From NCBI GenBank assembly GCA_016841185.1, contig JAENZQ010000022.1:1-59203 (forward strand): 59,203 nucleotides of DNA, in the 5' to 3' direction. Both the position numbers and the translations under genes were made by a program. Below are positions 46,424-54,502 of this stretch, one piece after another. The notes beneath the pieces were generated by a model, which did not search any database, was not told where the DNA came from, and saw nothing but the letters and a program-made list of their open reading frames with translations. Source of the stretch: Anaerovorax odorimutans (GTDB lineage: Bacteria; Bacillota; Clostridia; Peptostreptococcales; JAAYPU01). Within the stretch, counting starts at the first letter, position 1. Every line of letters starts with the position of its first letter.

Positions 46424-46512
46424 TTGCATCATATTAGCATGATGGTATAATTTTACTCATATAACTGGCTCTGTTAAAGAACCAGAATAACGCAATTTTT
46501 ATGGAGCCAGTT
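46424..46512 (+). promoter_or_regulatory. mocR-type promoter with repeated operator half-sites
   Basis: TTGCAT (46424-46429), 16-bp spacer, TATAAT (46446-46451). Downstream are three related half-sites: AACTGGCTC (46463-46471), GAACCAG (46479-46485, reverse) and GAGCCAGTT (46504-46512, exact reverse of the first). They cover the predicted start and the ribosome site region, which fits self-repression by the MocR protein. Confidence 0.6.
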
Positions 46513-46521
46513 GGAGGCATT

Positions 46522-47919
46522 ATGTTAGGAATTGAATTAAACAGAAAAAGTGAATTGTATTTATGGCATCAAATATATCAGAACTTGAAAGAACTGATGA
46601 TATCCGGACAGTTAAAAGCGGGGGAAGCCCTACCGTCCACACGGGAATTAGCAAAGGAACTGGATGTTTCACGCAATACGGTGTGCGAAGCTTACGATTT
46701 GCTGATTGCAGAGGGCTTTGTAATAAGCCGTCAAGGTGCCTCTTCACGGGTTTCAGACGGTTTATGCATTGAGCCGCTGGAGCCGGCATCATCTCCTAAA
46801 ATGAAAAGTAAAGCCGTCCGGTCAATCTCAGTAAGCTTTCAGACAGGAAGGCCCGACTTAAGGCAATTCCCCAGGTTTCTTTGGAAACAGCTTCTGCATA
46901 AAGCTTACGAGAAACTGCCCCTTGAGACTTTTGACTATACCGGACCGCAGGGATTATCTGAACTTCGAGTGGAAATTGCAGCCTGGCTGTTCAGAAGCCG
47001 GGGTCTCAAGGTTGCTTCGGATGATATCTTTATTACTGCCGGCGCAACGCATGGGCTGCATCTGACTGCGGATATTCTGTGTAAAGGCGGCCAAAAAATA
47101 TTGATGGAAGACCCCTGCCATACCGGTATGCTGGGTACGCTCATAAACAAAGGCTGCTCTATTGTTCCCATACCGGTTGATGACAGAGGGATCCAAACCG
47201 TCCATTTATCAAAGTACGAAGATTCAAGTGCAATATATGTTACGCCGTCTCATCAGTTTCCATTGGGCGGAATCCTTCCCGCATCCCGCCGTGCCGTGCT
47301 GATCCGCTTTGCCAGAGAAAATGATCTTTATATCATCGAAGATGATTATGACAGTGAATTCCGGTATAGCGGCCTGCCCATTGCTCCGCTTTACAGTATG
47401 GACCCCCAACGTGTGATCTATGTCGGCACTTTCAGTAAAGCGGTTTTTCCGGCATTAAGGATAGGTTATGTGATTTTACCCTACCAGCTTCAAAAACGCT
47501 GGCGGGATCTGCGTACTCACATGGATGTGCAAAACCCGCCCCTCGAGCAGGCAGCCTTGGCCGAATTTTTAAGGACACGTAAGCTTGACAGGCATGTCAA
47601 AAAGATGCGTAAAGTTTACTGCCGGCGTCGAAAGGTGTTGTTGGATGCGCTTGGAGAAGCTTTTGGGAATAAATGGATTGCCTATGGAGATGCCGCCGGG
47701 TTGCATGTCGCTGTTGATTTTCCGGGTATGAGTTTTGGTGAAGCATTCAAAAAAAACTGCCTGCAAAATGGACTGTATGTTACGCCATTAGAAAGCCATT
47801 GCTTAGAAAAAGGCCGGCACCAAAGCAAGCTGCTGATCGGATATGGGCATCTTGAACCTGATGCAATTAAAAACGGCGTTGTATTATTATCTGATATTAT
47901 TGAAAAATCAAGTTTTTAA
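46522..47919 (+). CDS. MocR/PdxR-type regulator (GntR HTH fused to aminotransferase domain)
   Basis: 465 residues from the ATG at 46522, which has GGAGG before it; an in-frame ATG at 46501 lacks a site and lies over an operator half-site. The GntR winged helix covers about 10-75 (LYLWHQIYQNLKELMISGQL; LAKELDVSRNTVCEAYDLLI). The rest is an aminotransferase-I fold with the PLP lysine in GTFSKAVFPALRIGY. MocR proteins use PLP or an amine adduct as effector. Transcribed away from the B3/B4 gene. Confidence 0.9.
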   Translation: MLGIELNRKSELYLWHQIYQNLKELMISGQLKAGEALPSTRELAKELDVSRNTVCEAYDLLIAEGFVISRQGASSRVSDGLCIEPLEPASSPKMKSKAVRSISVSFQTGRPDLRQFPRFLWKQLLHKAYEKLPLETFDYTGPQGLSELRVEIAAWLFRSRGLKVASDDIFITAGATHGLHLTADILCKGGQKILMEDPCHTGMLGTLINKGCSIVPIPVDDRGIQTVHLSKYEDSSAIYVTPSHQFPLGGILPASRRAVLIRFARENDLYIIEDDYDSEFRYSGLPIAPLYSMDPQRVIYVGTFSKAVFPALRIGYVILPYQLQKRWRDLRTHMDVQNPPLEQAALAEFLRTRKLDRHVKKMRKVYCRRRKVLLDALGEAFGNKWIAYGDAAGLHVAVDFPGMSFGEAFKKNCLQNGLYVTPLESHCLEKGRHQSKLLIGYGHLEPDAIKNGVVLLSDIIEKSSF

Positions 47920-47973
47920 AAATAGCTTCGCAGTTTATTTTAAATTATTATAGTGAAGAAAACAAATCTTTTA

Positions 47974-49161
47974 TTATTTGCAATACTCAAATGCAATCAA
48001 AGCATAATAAAGCGCTGCCTGTTCCAGCACAGCCATTTCGATATGTTCATTATCGGAATGTGCACAGTCAATGCTTCCCGGGCCTAAAATAACAGAGGGC
48101 ATTTTACCTATGCCGCAAAAAAGGCCTCCGTCCGACCATGCAGGAAAAGCATTAGGGAAATGTTCCTGTCCGGTTTCCTCTGAAATAACTCTTAAAGATG
48201 CCTTTACAATGGGCTCATTTATATCCGTTTCCATGGCTTCATTGACATCGCCTTCACCCATAGGAATAAAATCTGCATGAAACTGTGGATCTTTCTCTTT
48301 TATTTCATCCATTATTTTTTGGAATTCGCCCATTACCATTTCATGTTTCTCCTGAGGAAGCCATCTCCTGTCCATTCGAAGAACACATTCTCCGGCTACA
48401 ATGCCGGGCTGTGCTCCTCCATTGATAAAACCATAGTTCATCAGGGAAGGGCCAATCAATGCATGTCTTCGCTTTTTCAATGCCGGTTCCAGGTCTTCTT
48501 CAAGCTTCGATATGAACTTAACAGCTTTTTGTATGGCATTGATGCCTTTTTCTTTTTGTGAGCTATGTACGCTTTTTCCGTGAAAAATAAATTCAAGCCA
48601 CTCGACACCTCTGTGACAGGTACATACTTCCATGTTTGTAGGTTCTCCAATAATGACCCCGTCGGCTGAAAAACCGCTGCTTATTAAAGCTCTTGTACCT
48701 AAACTGCTGTCTTCTTCATCAATGACCCCTGCAAAGATCAAATCACCTTGAAGCACAGCACCGGCTTTCTTGAGAGCTGCCATAGAGATCATCATGCATG
48801 ATAAAGCACCTTTCATATCCACCACACCGCGTCCAAAAATTTTACCGTCCAGGGTCTTTATTTTAAAGGGGTCTTCCATATTATACGGATGCACGGTATC
48901 CGTGTGCCCCGTCAGTAATAACGCCTTGCCTTTTCCGTTTCCTTTCAGCCGCGCAATGATATTACATCTTCCATCAGTCACCGGAATCATTTCAGCTTCA
49001 ATGTTTTCCTTTTTAAAAAAATCATAAATCTTTTTTGCGGTTTCTGTTTCTTGATTTTCTATCCCCGAATAACTTGGACTTGCCACCAGGTTTTCAATCA
49101 GGCTTATGATCTCTTTCACTTTTATGTTTTTTTCGATTCTTAATCTCAATTCTTTGTCCAT
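47974..49161 (-). CDS. M20 family metallopeptidase/deacylase (second copy)
   Basis: 395 residues with complete M20 zinc site: LTGHTDTVHPY (His, Asp), GRGVVDMKGA (Asp), GVIDEEDSSLG (Glu, Glu) and a late DCAHSDNEH (His). The lid domain carries MDRRWLP. It resembles the copy at 15916-17088 throughout, so the two are paralogues. Start at 49161 behind AAAGGAG. It lies 23 bp after a truncated amidohydrolase. The deletion at 49605-49612 probably removed the original promoter of both, so its present expression is doubtful. Confidence 0.9.
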   Translation of the reverse strand: MDKELRLRIEKNIKVKEIISLIENLVASPSYSGIENQETETAKKIYDFFKKENIEAEMIPVTDGRCNIIARLKGNGKGKALLLTGHTDTVHPYNMEDPFKIKTLDGKIFGRGVVDMKGALSCMMISMAALKKAGAVLQGDLIFAGVIDEEDSSLGTRALISSGFSADGVIIGEPTNMEVCTCHRGVEWLEFIFHGKSVHSSQKEKGINAIQKAVKFISKLEEDLEPALKKRRHALIGPSLMNYGFINGGAQPGIVAGECVLRMDRRWLPQEKHEMVMGEFQKIMDEIKEKDPQFHADFIPMGEGDVNEAMETDINEPIVKASLRVISEETGQEHFPNAFPAWSDGGLFCGIGKMPSVILGPGSIDCAHSDNEHIEMAVLEQAALYYALIAFEYCK

Positions 49162-49184
49162 CTCATTCTCCTTTCCTGATTTTA

Positions 49185-49610
49185 TCAGCAGATTTCACCT
49201 TTTGAATATTCGACTTTCCCGCCTACGATTGTTGCCAGAACTTCTACGTCTTTTATATGCATCGGATCTGTCGAAAATATATCTTCTGATAAAACGACCA
49301 TATCTGCCAGTTTCCCTTCTGTAATAGTTCCTTTTATATTTTCTTCAAAAGAAGCATATGCGGCACCCTTAGTAAACAATCCTAAGGCCTCTTCTACTGT
49401 GAGGGTTTCTTCGGGTATAAAACCCTGTTCCGGCTTTTCGTCTAACCCTTTTCTTGTAACAGCCGCATAGATCCCAAACAGAGGATTTAGCTTTTCGTAA
49501 GGACTGTCTGATCCGCCTGCAAGGTGCATACCCATATTGAGCATCGTTTTCCATGCATAGCTCTTTTTTATTTTTTGAGACCCAACTCTTTTTTCCACCA
49601 TTGCCCAATC
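49185..49610 (-). pseudogene. 5'-truncated amidohydrolase (YtcJ-like, amidohydrolase 3)
   Basis: The last about 140 codons of a roughly 530-residue family. Recognisable parts: DWAMVEKRVGSQKIKKSYAW, the metal-site GGSDSPYEKLNPLFGIYAAV, FTKGAAYASFEENIKGTITE, and GKLADMVVLSEDIFS. Similarity to the family starts at about 49610 and everything upstream, including the zinc-binding HxH and the promoter, is missing. At that point the DNA switches to the YafY remnant on the other strand. It is non-functional. It once formed an operon with the M20 gene 23 bp downstream. Confidence 0.85.
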
Positions 49611-50161
49611 GCAGAACCGTATACAGAGATATACGGGTACTTGAGGCCGCCGGCATACCAATAGGCTCCGAAAGCGGCGTAGGCTACTACCTTGTGGAAG
49701 GTTACCACCTTCCTCCTGTAACGTTTACTTCGGAAGAAGCCGGTGCTTTATTGCTGGCGGGTAAATTAGCAGATGCTTATACAGATTCAAAAACCAAGAA
49801 GAATGTCGATTCTGCACTATATAAAATTAAAGCTGTACTGAATAAGGAAGACAAGGCATTCCTCTCTGGAATAGAAAAGAAAATACAGGTATTTAATTCG
49901 GAAAACTTTAATGAGCCAACTGAAGACAGCATCCTCAAGAATATCCAGGTGGCAATGTATACAGGCAATATTATAGAAATTCAATATTACTCACCTAATA
50001 GCAGCCAGAGTACGTCAAGAAGGATTGAACCTGTTTCCTTAGGTTTTTTTGACAATCACTGGTACCTCATTGCTTATTGCCGTTTGAGAAAAGCCTATCG
50101 TAATTTTCGTATAGACCGTATTGAAAAGCTTTCAAAGACAGACCAAAGATTTCAGCAATGA
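49608..50161 (+). pseudogene. 5'-truncated YafY/WYL-family regulator
   Basis: About 184 codons. Similarity begins in the recognition helix of the N-terminal HTH (RRTVYRDIRVLEAAGIPIGS) and continues through the wing (GVGYYLVEGYHLPPV) and the WYL domain (HWYLIAYCRLRKAYRNFRID). The first about 28 codons of the family, with start codon and the helix before the recognition helix, are absent. Sequence left of 49608 is amidohydrolase in the other direction. The open frame running in from 49553 is chance. Probably not functional as a regulator. Confidence 0.85.
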
Positions 50162-50190
50162 CGAACGCAGCCTGTTGAAAACCAGGATCG

Positions 50191-50637
50191 TCATGCTTTA
50201 TCCGATAATTCTATTCTTTTATCATAGATTACGCCTATGAGTATAAAAATAATCCCAATTATTTTTATATAAACCAATTTGCCTAATATAATAGAATCTA
50301 CGATATATCCGATCCCCAGTTGTCCAAGCAAAACAATAACAGTCGCATAAACGACTTTGACATGTGACATGCCTACCATGACCAGAACCAAAGACAATAG
50401 CCCGAAAAAGCCTCCTGTAAAATAGACCGGAGGGACCTCTTTCAAAAATGCCGTATTGAATATATGCGCATTATGGTAAAAAAGAGCAACCAAGATAGCT
50501 GACAAAGCGGTCGCTTCAACATAGTTCAGCAATGTCCCTTTAAACACACCGAGCCGTTTTTTAGCTTCCAGATTGATCATCCTGTTCAATATGTTTACCA
50601 TTCCGCTAAACACTGCTATTGTGATCCATACCGACAT
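50191..50637 (-). CDS. DUF606 (YdcZ-type) half-DMT transporter, second subunit
   Basis: 148 residues from the start at 50637 (MSVWITIAV...), chosen for its AGGGGGA site; an in-frame ATG at 50679 overlaps the partner gene and lacks one. Five membrane segments, one DMT repeat. DUF606 genes come in adjacent pairs that probably form a heterodimer equal to one ten-helix DMT carrier. Partner gene is 11 bp upstream. Substrate unknown. Confidence 0.82.
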   Translation of the reverse strand: MSVWITIAVFSGMVNILNRMINLEAKKRLGVFKGTLLNYVEATALSAILVALFYHNAHIFNTAFLKEVPPVYFTGGFFGLLSLVLVMVGMSHVKVVYATVIVLLGQLGIGYIVDSIILGKLVYIKIIGIIFILIGVIYDKRIELSDKA

Positions 50638-50648
50638 ATCCAATCCCC

Positions 50649-51068
50649 CTAAAAAAGTAATATGAGTATACCTATACATAATAGCAAATATCCCGGGATC
50701 CTCTTTAACTTGAATTTGCTCACCGTACTGCCGAAAAGGCCAAAATGGTCAATGATTGTTGATATGAATATCTGCCCCACTATGGATAAGGCCATGGTTA
50801 AAGTAGCGCCTATCTTATTTGCACAGATACTTCCGCTTATGACCAGCAATATCCCAAATAGCCCGACAAAATATACATATTTTGGCAGCCCTTTGAATGA
50901 AATTTTTTCTTTTTTGATTAATTTGATGTAAAATGCCAATACAAACATACCTATTGCATGAACAATAAAGCTTATTTCGAATATATTAAGAAAATTAGCC
51001 AATTCTCCATTCAAACTGATCATTAAACCTATCGTTATTCCGCCTAAAAGTAATACTATGTAATACAT
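50649..51068 (-). CDS. DUF606 (YdcZ-type) half-DMT transporter, first subunit
   Basis: 139 residues, five membrane segments, with the family's early GGITIGLMISLNGELANFL (where E. coli-like members have N-x-x-L). It starts at 51068 behind AGAGGT. It leads the two-gene unit and is divergent from a Crp/Fnr-type gene. A palindrome at 51129-51156 lies in the shared promoter region, so the regulator may control it. Confidence 0.82.
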   Translation of the reverse strand: MYYIVLLLGGITIGLMISLNGELANFLNIFEISFIVHAIGMFVLAFYIKLIKKEKISFKGLPKYVYFVGLFGILLVISGSICANKIGATLTMALSIVGQIFISTIIDHFGLFGSTVSKFKLKRIPGYLLLCIGILILLF

Positions 51069-51128
51069 CTCACTCTTTCCATACCTCTCTACTGCTTATA
51101 ATCAAAAACTATAACACGAGCTTGAATA

Positions 51129-51177
51129 AAAAAATATGAGATTTCTCATATTTTTTAAAATAATACCATGCTATAAT
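51129..51177. promoter_or_regulatory. Crp/Fnr-type operator and promoter between DUF606 pair and regulator gene
   Basis: A palindrome of 28 bp (51129-51156) has the core TATGAGA-TT-TCTCATA, i.e. TATGA-N6-TCATA, the same spacing as Crp sites (TGTGA-N6-TCACA). Flanking A and T runs extend the symmetry. A TATAAT at 51172-51177 belongs to the plus-strand regulator gene, and the palindrome covers its -35 region. It could activate the minus-strand DUF606 genes, repress the regulator, or both. Confidence 0.65.
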
Positions 51178-51207
51178 ATTTAAAACCTCTACGTGAAAGG
51201 GAACTGT

Positions 51208-51921
51208 ATGAATAGTAAAGAAAGCTTACAATTTTGGATTGAAAAATCGGGTATATTGAATATCTTTTCTTTTGATATCAAACCATTTTTGGAACTCCAT
51301 TTCTTTAATAAAAATGACATAATATGCAAAGAAGGAGCTCCTTTGAACAAGCTCCTCTTCTTAGTAAACGGCAAAGCGAAACTTTTTATAACACATACAA
51401 ATGGAAAGGTGTCATTAATAGATTTCCTTGCTGCGCCGACAATAATAGGTGAAATGGAATTCATTGGCGGGCAGAAAAACACCAACGGCGTGTCAGCTTT
51501 AACAAACTGCATATGTATCGGTATCCCATTACAGCAATTGAAAGTTCAATTAAAAACCGATACTGTATTTCTTCGTTATCTATGTTTATTTTTGAGTAAA
51601 AAAGCATTAAAGAATACCAATAAATTTTCACAAAACATCAATTATACCTTAAAAGAACGGTTAGCGTATTTTATTCTGCTGTCAGCAGATGAAAGTTTTT
51701 ATAGGGAAAAGCATACGGTAGTTGCTGAATATTTAGGTGTTAGTTATCGTCACTTGTTATATGTTCTGGCAGAACTGCAGCAGGAAAAGATATTAAAAAA
51801 AATTTCCAAGGGCTATATCATTACGGATTATAATGCACTGTGTACTCTATCGGCAGACATAAAGAAGGAACAGGAAAACTTTCATTCCCTTTCCAATTTG
51901 CAATCGGACAAACCTGAATAA
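51208..51921 (+). CDS. Crp/Fnr-family transcriptional regulator (YeiL-like)
   Basis: 237 residues from the ATG at 51208 (AAGGGA before it). An in-frame ATG at 51193 has no site. A cyclic-nucleotide-like beta-barrel (about 20-125: IICKEGAPLNKLLFLVNGKA) is followed by a dimer helix and a C-terminal HTH (TLKERLAYFILLSADESFY; EYLGVSYRHLLYVLAELQQE). There is no Fnr-type N-terminal cysteine cluster, so an oxygen-sensing Fe-S centre is not supported. Similar to E. coli YeiL in layout. Adjacent DUF606 genes are the likely targets. Confidence 0.82.
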   Translation: MNSKESLQFWIEKSGILNIFSFDIKPFLELHFFNKNDIICKEGAPLNKLLFLVNGKAKLFITHTNGKVSLIDFLAAPTIIGEMEFIGGQKNTNGVSALTNCICIGIPLQQLKVQLKTDTVFLRYLCLFLSKKALKNTNKFSQNINYTLKERLAYFILLSADESFYREKHTVVAEYLGVSYRHLLYVLAELQQEKILKKISKGYIITDYNALCTLSADIKKEQENFHSLSNLQSDKPE

Positions 51922-52203
51922 GCAAAAGCCCTGCTATTTTTCTGGAGATACCAAATGCAACTGCATGAAAAAATATGGTAGATTTCTCTTTTGATGTTTA
52001 TTATAATGAGAACAACAATTATATAATGCAGTGAAAAGCTTACAATATCAGCTTATTCAAAAAGGAGGCGGAAGTTGCGGGGACTTTGAAATGTTGACCT
52101 GGTTTCCAAGTTAGATTGTTTGTTTTGTAAGAATTTTTTTGAGGGAGAAAATTCGTTATTATTACATTGATCTAAGAAAGATGGAAATTTAGGAGGAACA
52201 AAT

Positions 52204-54336
52204 ATGTCAATATTTTTTAATCTTAAAATCGGAACAAAAATTGCTGTTGGTTTTATCTTTGTAGCAATACTTACAGGAATTGTCAGTGTTATCGGTATTA
52301 AATATATACTATCAATCGATACGGATGAAGCAGTAACAGCAATACTTATTACAATTGGTGCGGGTATGTGCCTATCCGTCCTTTTTGGATTTTCTTTAGG
52401 CCGCCTCATAGCAAAGCCCCTTCAACAAATCGCAGAAGCTGCAAAAAAATTGGGTGCAGGTGATCATGACTTCGAAATAGAATTGAAAGGAGCAGATCAT
52501 AAAGACGAATTCGGAGACCTGATCAATGCATTTATAAGGTTAAAAGACCGGGTATACTGGTATGAAGCTATTCTTGACTCAATACCTTTTCCTTTGTCCA
52601 TAACAGATATGAATATGAACTGGGCCTTCATCAATAAAGAGGTTGAAAATATCATTGGTAAAAAAAGAAACGAAGTTGTCGGTAAACATTGCAGCAATAG
52701 GGGTGCAGAAATATGCAAGACTGAAATGTGTGGAATAAAACGTTTGAGAAACAATATACCTCAAACAACATTTAATCAAAATGGCATGAGTTTTCAGGTA
52801 AATGCTTCATATATACTGGGTAAAAATGGTGAAAAAATAGGGCATATGGAGTTCGTTCAAGATATTACCGCTAAATCGAGAGTGACCGATTATCAGAAAA
52901 GCGAAGTTGAAAGACTTGCAAATAATCTGAAACTTATCTCCATGGGTAATTTTGAACTGGATACAAATATTGGAGCAGGTGATGAATATACCGTTTCTGA
53001 GCGGAATAATTTTCTGGAGATCAATAAAAACGTTTTATTGGTCAAGTCTGCAATCATAAATTTGATTTCTGACATCGATGGATTGGTGAAAGCGGCTTTA
53101 GAAGGAAAATTGAATACACGGGCCGATGTTACTTTACATTCGGGAGAGTTCAAAAAAATTATAATTGGCGTTAATGAAACTTTGGACGCAGTGATCCATC
53201 CGGTAAATGAAGCTTCCGCCGTACTGCAGGAAATTGCGAAAGGAAACCTCAATGCAAGAGTCAAGGGTGAATACAAAGGCGACCACGCAGAAATAAAAAA
53301 TGCCTTAAATATAACAGGAGAGACCATACAAAGCTACATAGATGAAATCTCAGACATCTTAGATGATATGGCAAGCAAAGACCTGTCAGGCAGGATCGAA
53401 AGAGAATATTTAGGAGATTTCATCAAGCTTAAAGACTCCATTAATTACATACTCATCCAATTTAACAGTATATTATCCGAAATCAATGCTTCCGCAGAAC
53501 AGGTAGAAGCAAGTTCCGAGCAAGTTGCTTCATCAAGCCAAAACTTATCACAAGGCTCTTCGGAACAAGCCGGATCTGTAGAGGAAATCAGCGCAAGTAT
53601 CATGCAAATGGCTGAGCAAACCAGGGAAAACGCAGAAAATGCATCAAAGGCAAATGCTATATCAGAAAAAGCCAAAAAAGATGCAAAAAATGGAAATGTC
53701 CAGATGGAAGAAATGCTTCAATCCATGAACAATATCAAAAATTCTTCAAAAAACATATCAAATATCATAAAAGTTATTGATGAAATTGCCTTCCAGACGA
53801 ATATCTTAGCGTTAAATGCAGCCGTAGAAGCGGCAAGAGCAGGTGAACACGGAAAAGGTTTTGCCGTTGTGGCGGAAGAAGTCAGAAACCTGGCAGCTCG
53901 AAGTGCCAGAGCAGCAAAAGAAACCACAGAGCTCATTGACAATTCCATCAATAAAGTAAACCATGGCTACGAAATAGCCAATGAAACAGCAAAAGCTTTA
54001 AAGCAAATTGTCACGGGCGTAACAAATGCCGTTGAAATCGTCTCGACCATTGCCGATGCATCAAACGAACAGGCCAATGCTATCAATGAAATCAATCAGG
54101 GCATCGAACAAATTTCTGCAGTAACACAATCCAATACGGCAACTGCAGAACAAAGCGCATCGGCCGGTGAAGAAATGACAGAGCAGGCACAAATGCTGAA
54201 AGCATTGATACAGGAATTTCGACTATCCGGTACCGCAAGACAGCTTCCCGACAATACAAAAGGGCATAAAAAAATTCCGGCACCTGAAGAAAATAATAAT
54301 CTGGAAATTTCTTTAATTGGTAACGATTTTTTATAA
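52204..54336 (+). CDS. methyl-accepting chemotaxis protein with cytosolic PAS domain
   Basis: 710 residues. Two membrane helices (about 10-32 and 43-65) are joined by a loop of only about ten residues, so there is no outside sensor domain. Then HAMP (about 66-118), a PAS domain (about 118-235) with a Cys cluster ([20 protein letters not shown]), HAMP-like repeats (about 290-430) and the coiled-coil signalling domain (about 440-690). The kinase-control tip is canonical ([20 protein letters not shown]). It presumably sends cytosolic redox or metabolite information to CheA. No chemotaxis gene is adjacent. Start at 52204 behind AGGAGG. Confidence 0.93.
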   Translation: MSIFFNLKIGTKIAVGFIFVAILTGIVSVIGIKYILSIDTDEAVTAILITIGAGMCLSVLFGFSLGRLIAKPLQQIAEAAKKLGAGDHDFEIELKGADHKDEFGDLINAFIRLKDRVYWYEAILDSIPFPLSITDMNMNWAFINKEVENIIGKKRNEVVGKHCSNRGAEICKTEMCGIKRLRNNIPQTTFNQNGMSFQVNASYILGKNGEKIGHMEFVQDITAKSRVTDYQKSEVERLANNLKLISMGNFELDTNIGAGDEYTVSERNNFLEINKNVLLVKSAIINLISDIDGLVKAALEGKLNTRADVTLHSGEFKKIIIGVNETLDAVIHPVNEASAVLQEIAKGNLNARVKGEYKGDHAEIKNALNITGETIQSYIDEISDILDDMASKDLSGRIEREYLGDFIKLKDSINYILIQFNSILSEINASAEQVEASSEQVASSSQNLSQGSSEQAGSVEEISASIMQMAEQTRENAENASKANAISEKAKKDAKNGNVQMEEMLQSMNNIKNSSKNISNIIKVIDEIAFQTNILALNAAVEAARAGEHGKGFAVVAEEVRNLAARSARAAKETTELIDNSINKVNHGYEIANETAKALKQIVTGVTNAVEIVSTIADASNEQANAINEINQGIEQISAVTQSNTATAEQSASAGEEMTEQAQMLKALIQEFRLSGTARQLPDNTKGHKKIPAPEENNNLEISLIGNDFL

Positions 54337-54371
54337 ATAAATGATAAAGTTAATAAAATAGCTGCAATAGT

Positions 54372-54403
54372 AAAAGCTTATTGCTCCAATGCAATAAGCT
54401 TTT
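54372..54403 (+). terminator. rho-independent terminator of the chemoreceptor gene
   Basis: A perfect 13-bp stem (54372-54384 with 54391-54403) and a 6-nt loop, with T run; 35 bp past the stop codon. A-rich on the other side, so it could also serve the minus-strand gene ending at 54503. Confidence 0.85.
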
Positions 54404-54502
54404 ATATGCAAGAAAAAATATCACCGGCTATCTTTCTGCTTTCAGGAATCATTCCCTAAGAGTATGTTATCTGTTCGATCTCATAAGCCTTATTTTAAAA
54501 GC

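Noticed and set aside
49553-49607. Apparent N-terminal extension of the YafY frame
   Set aside because: These bases are antisense to the amidohydrolase remnant. Similarity to YafY proteins starts only at about 49608.
51960-51995. Partial similarity of this stretch to the Crp-type palindrome at 51129
   Set aside because: Only one half resembles the site and the palindrome is lost. A regulator site before the chemoreceptor gene is not supported.
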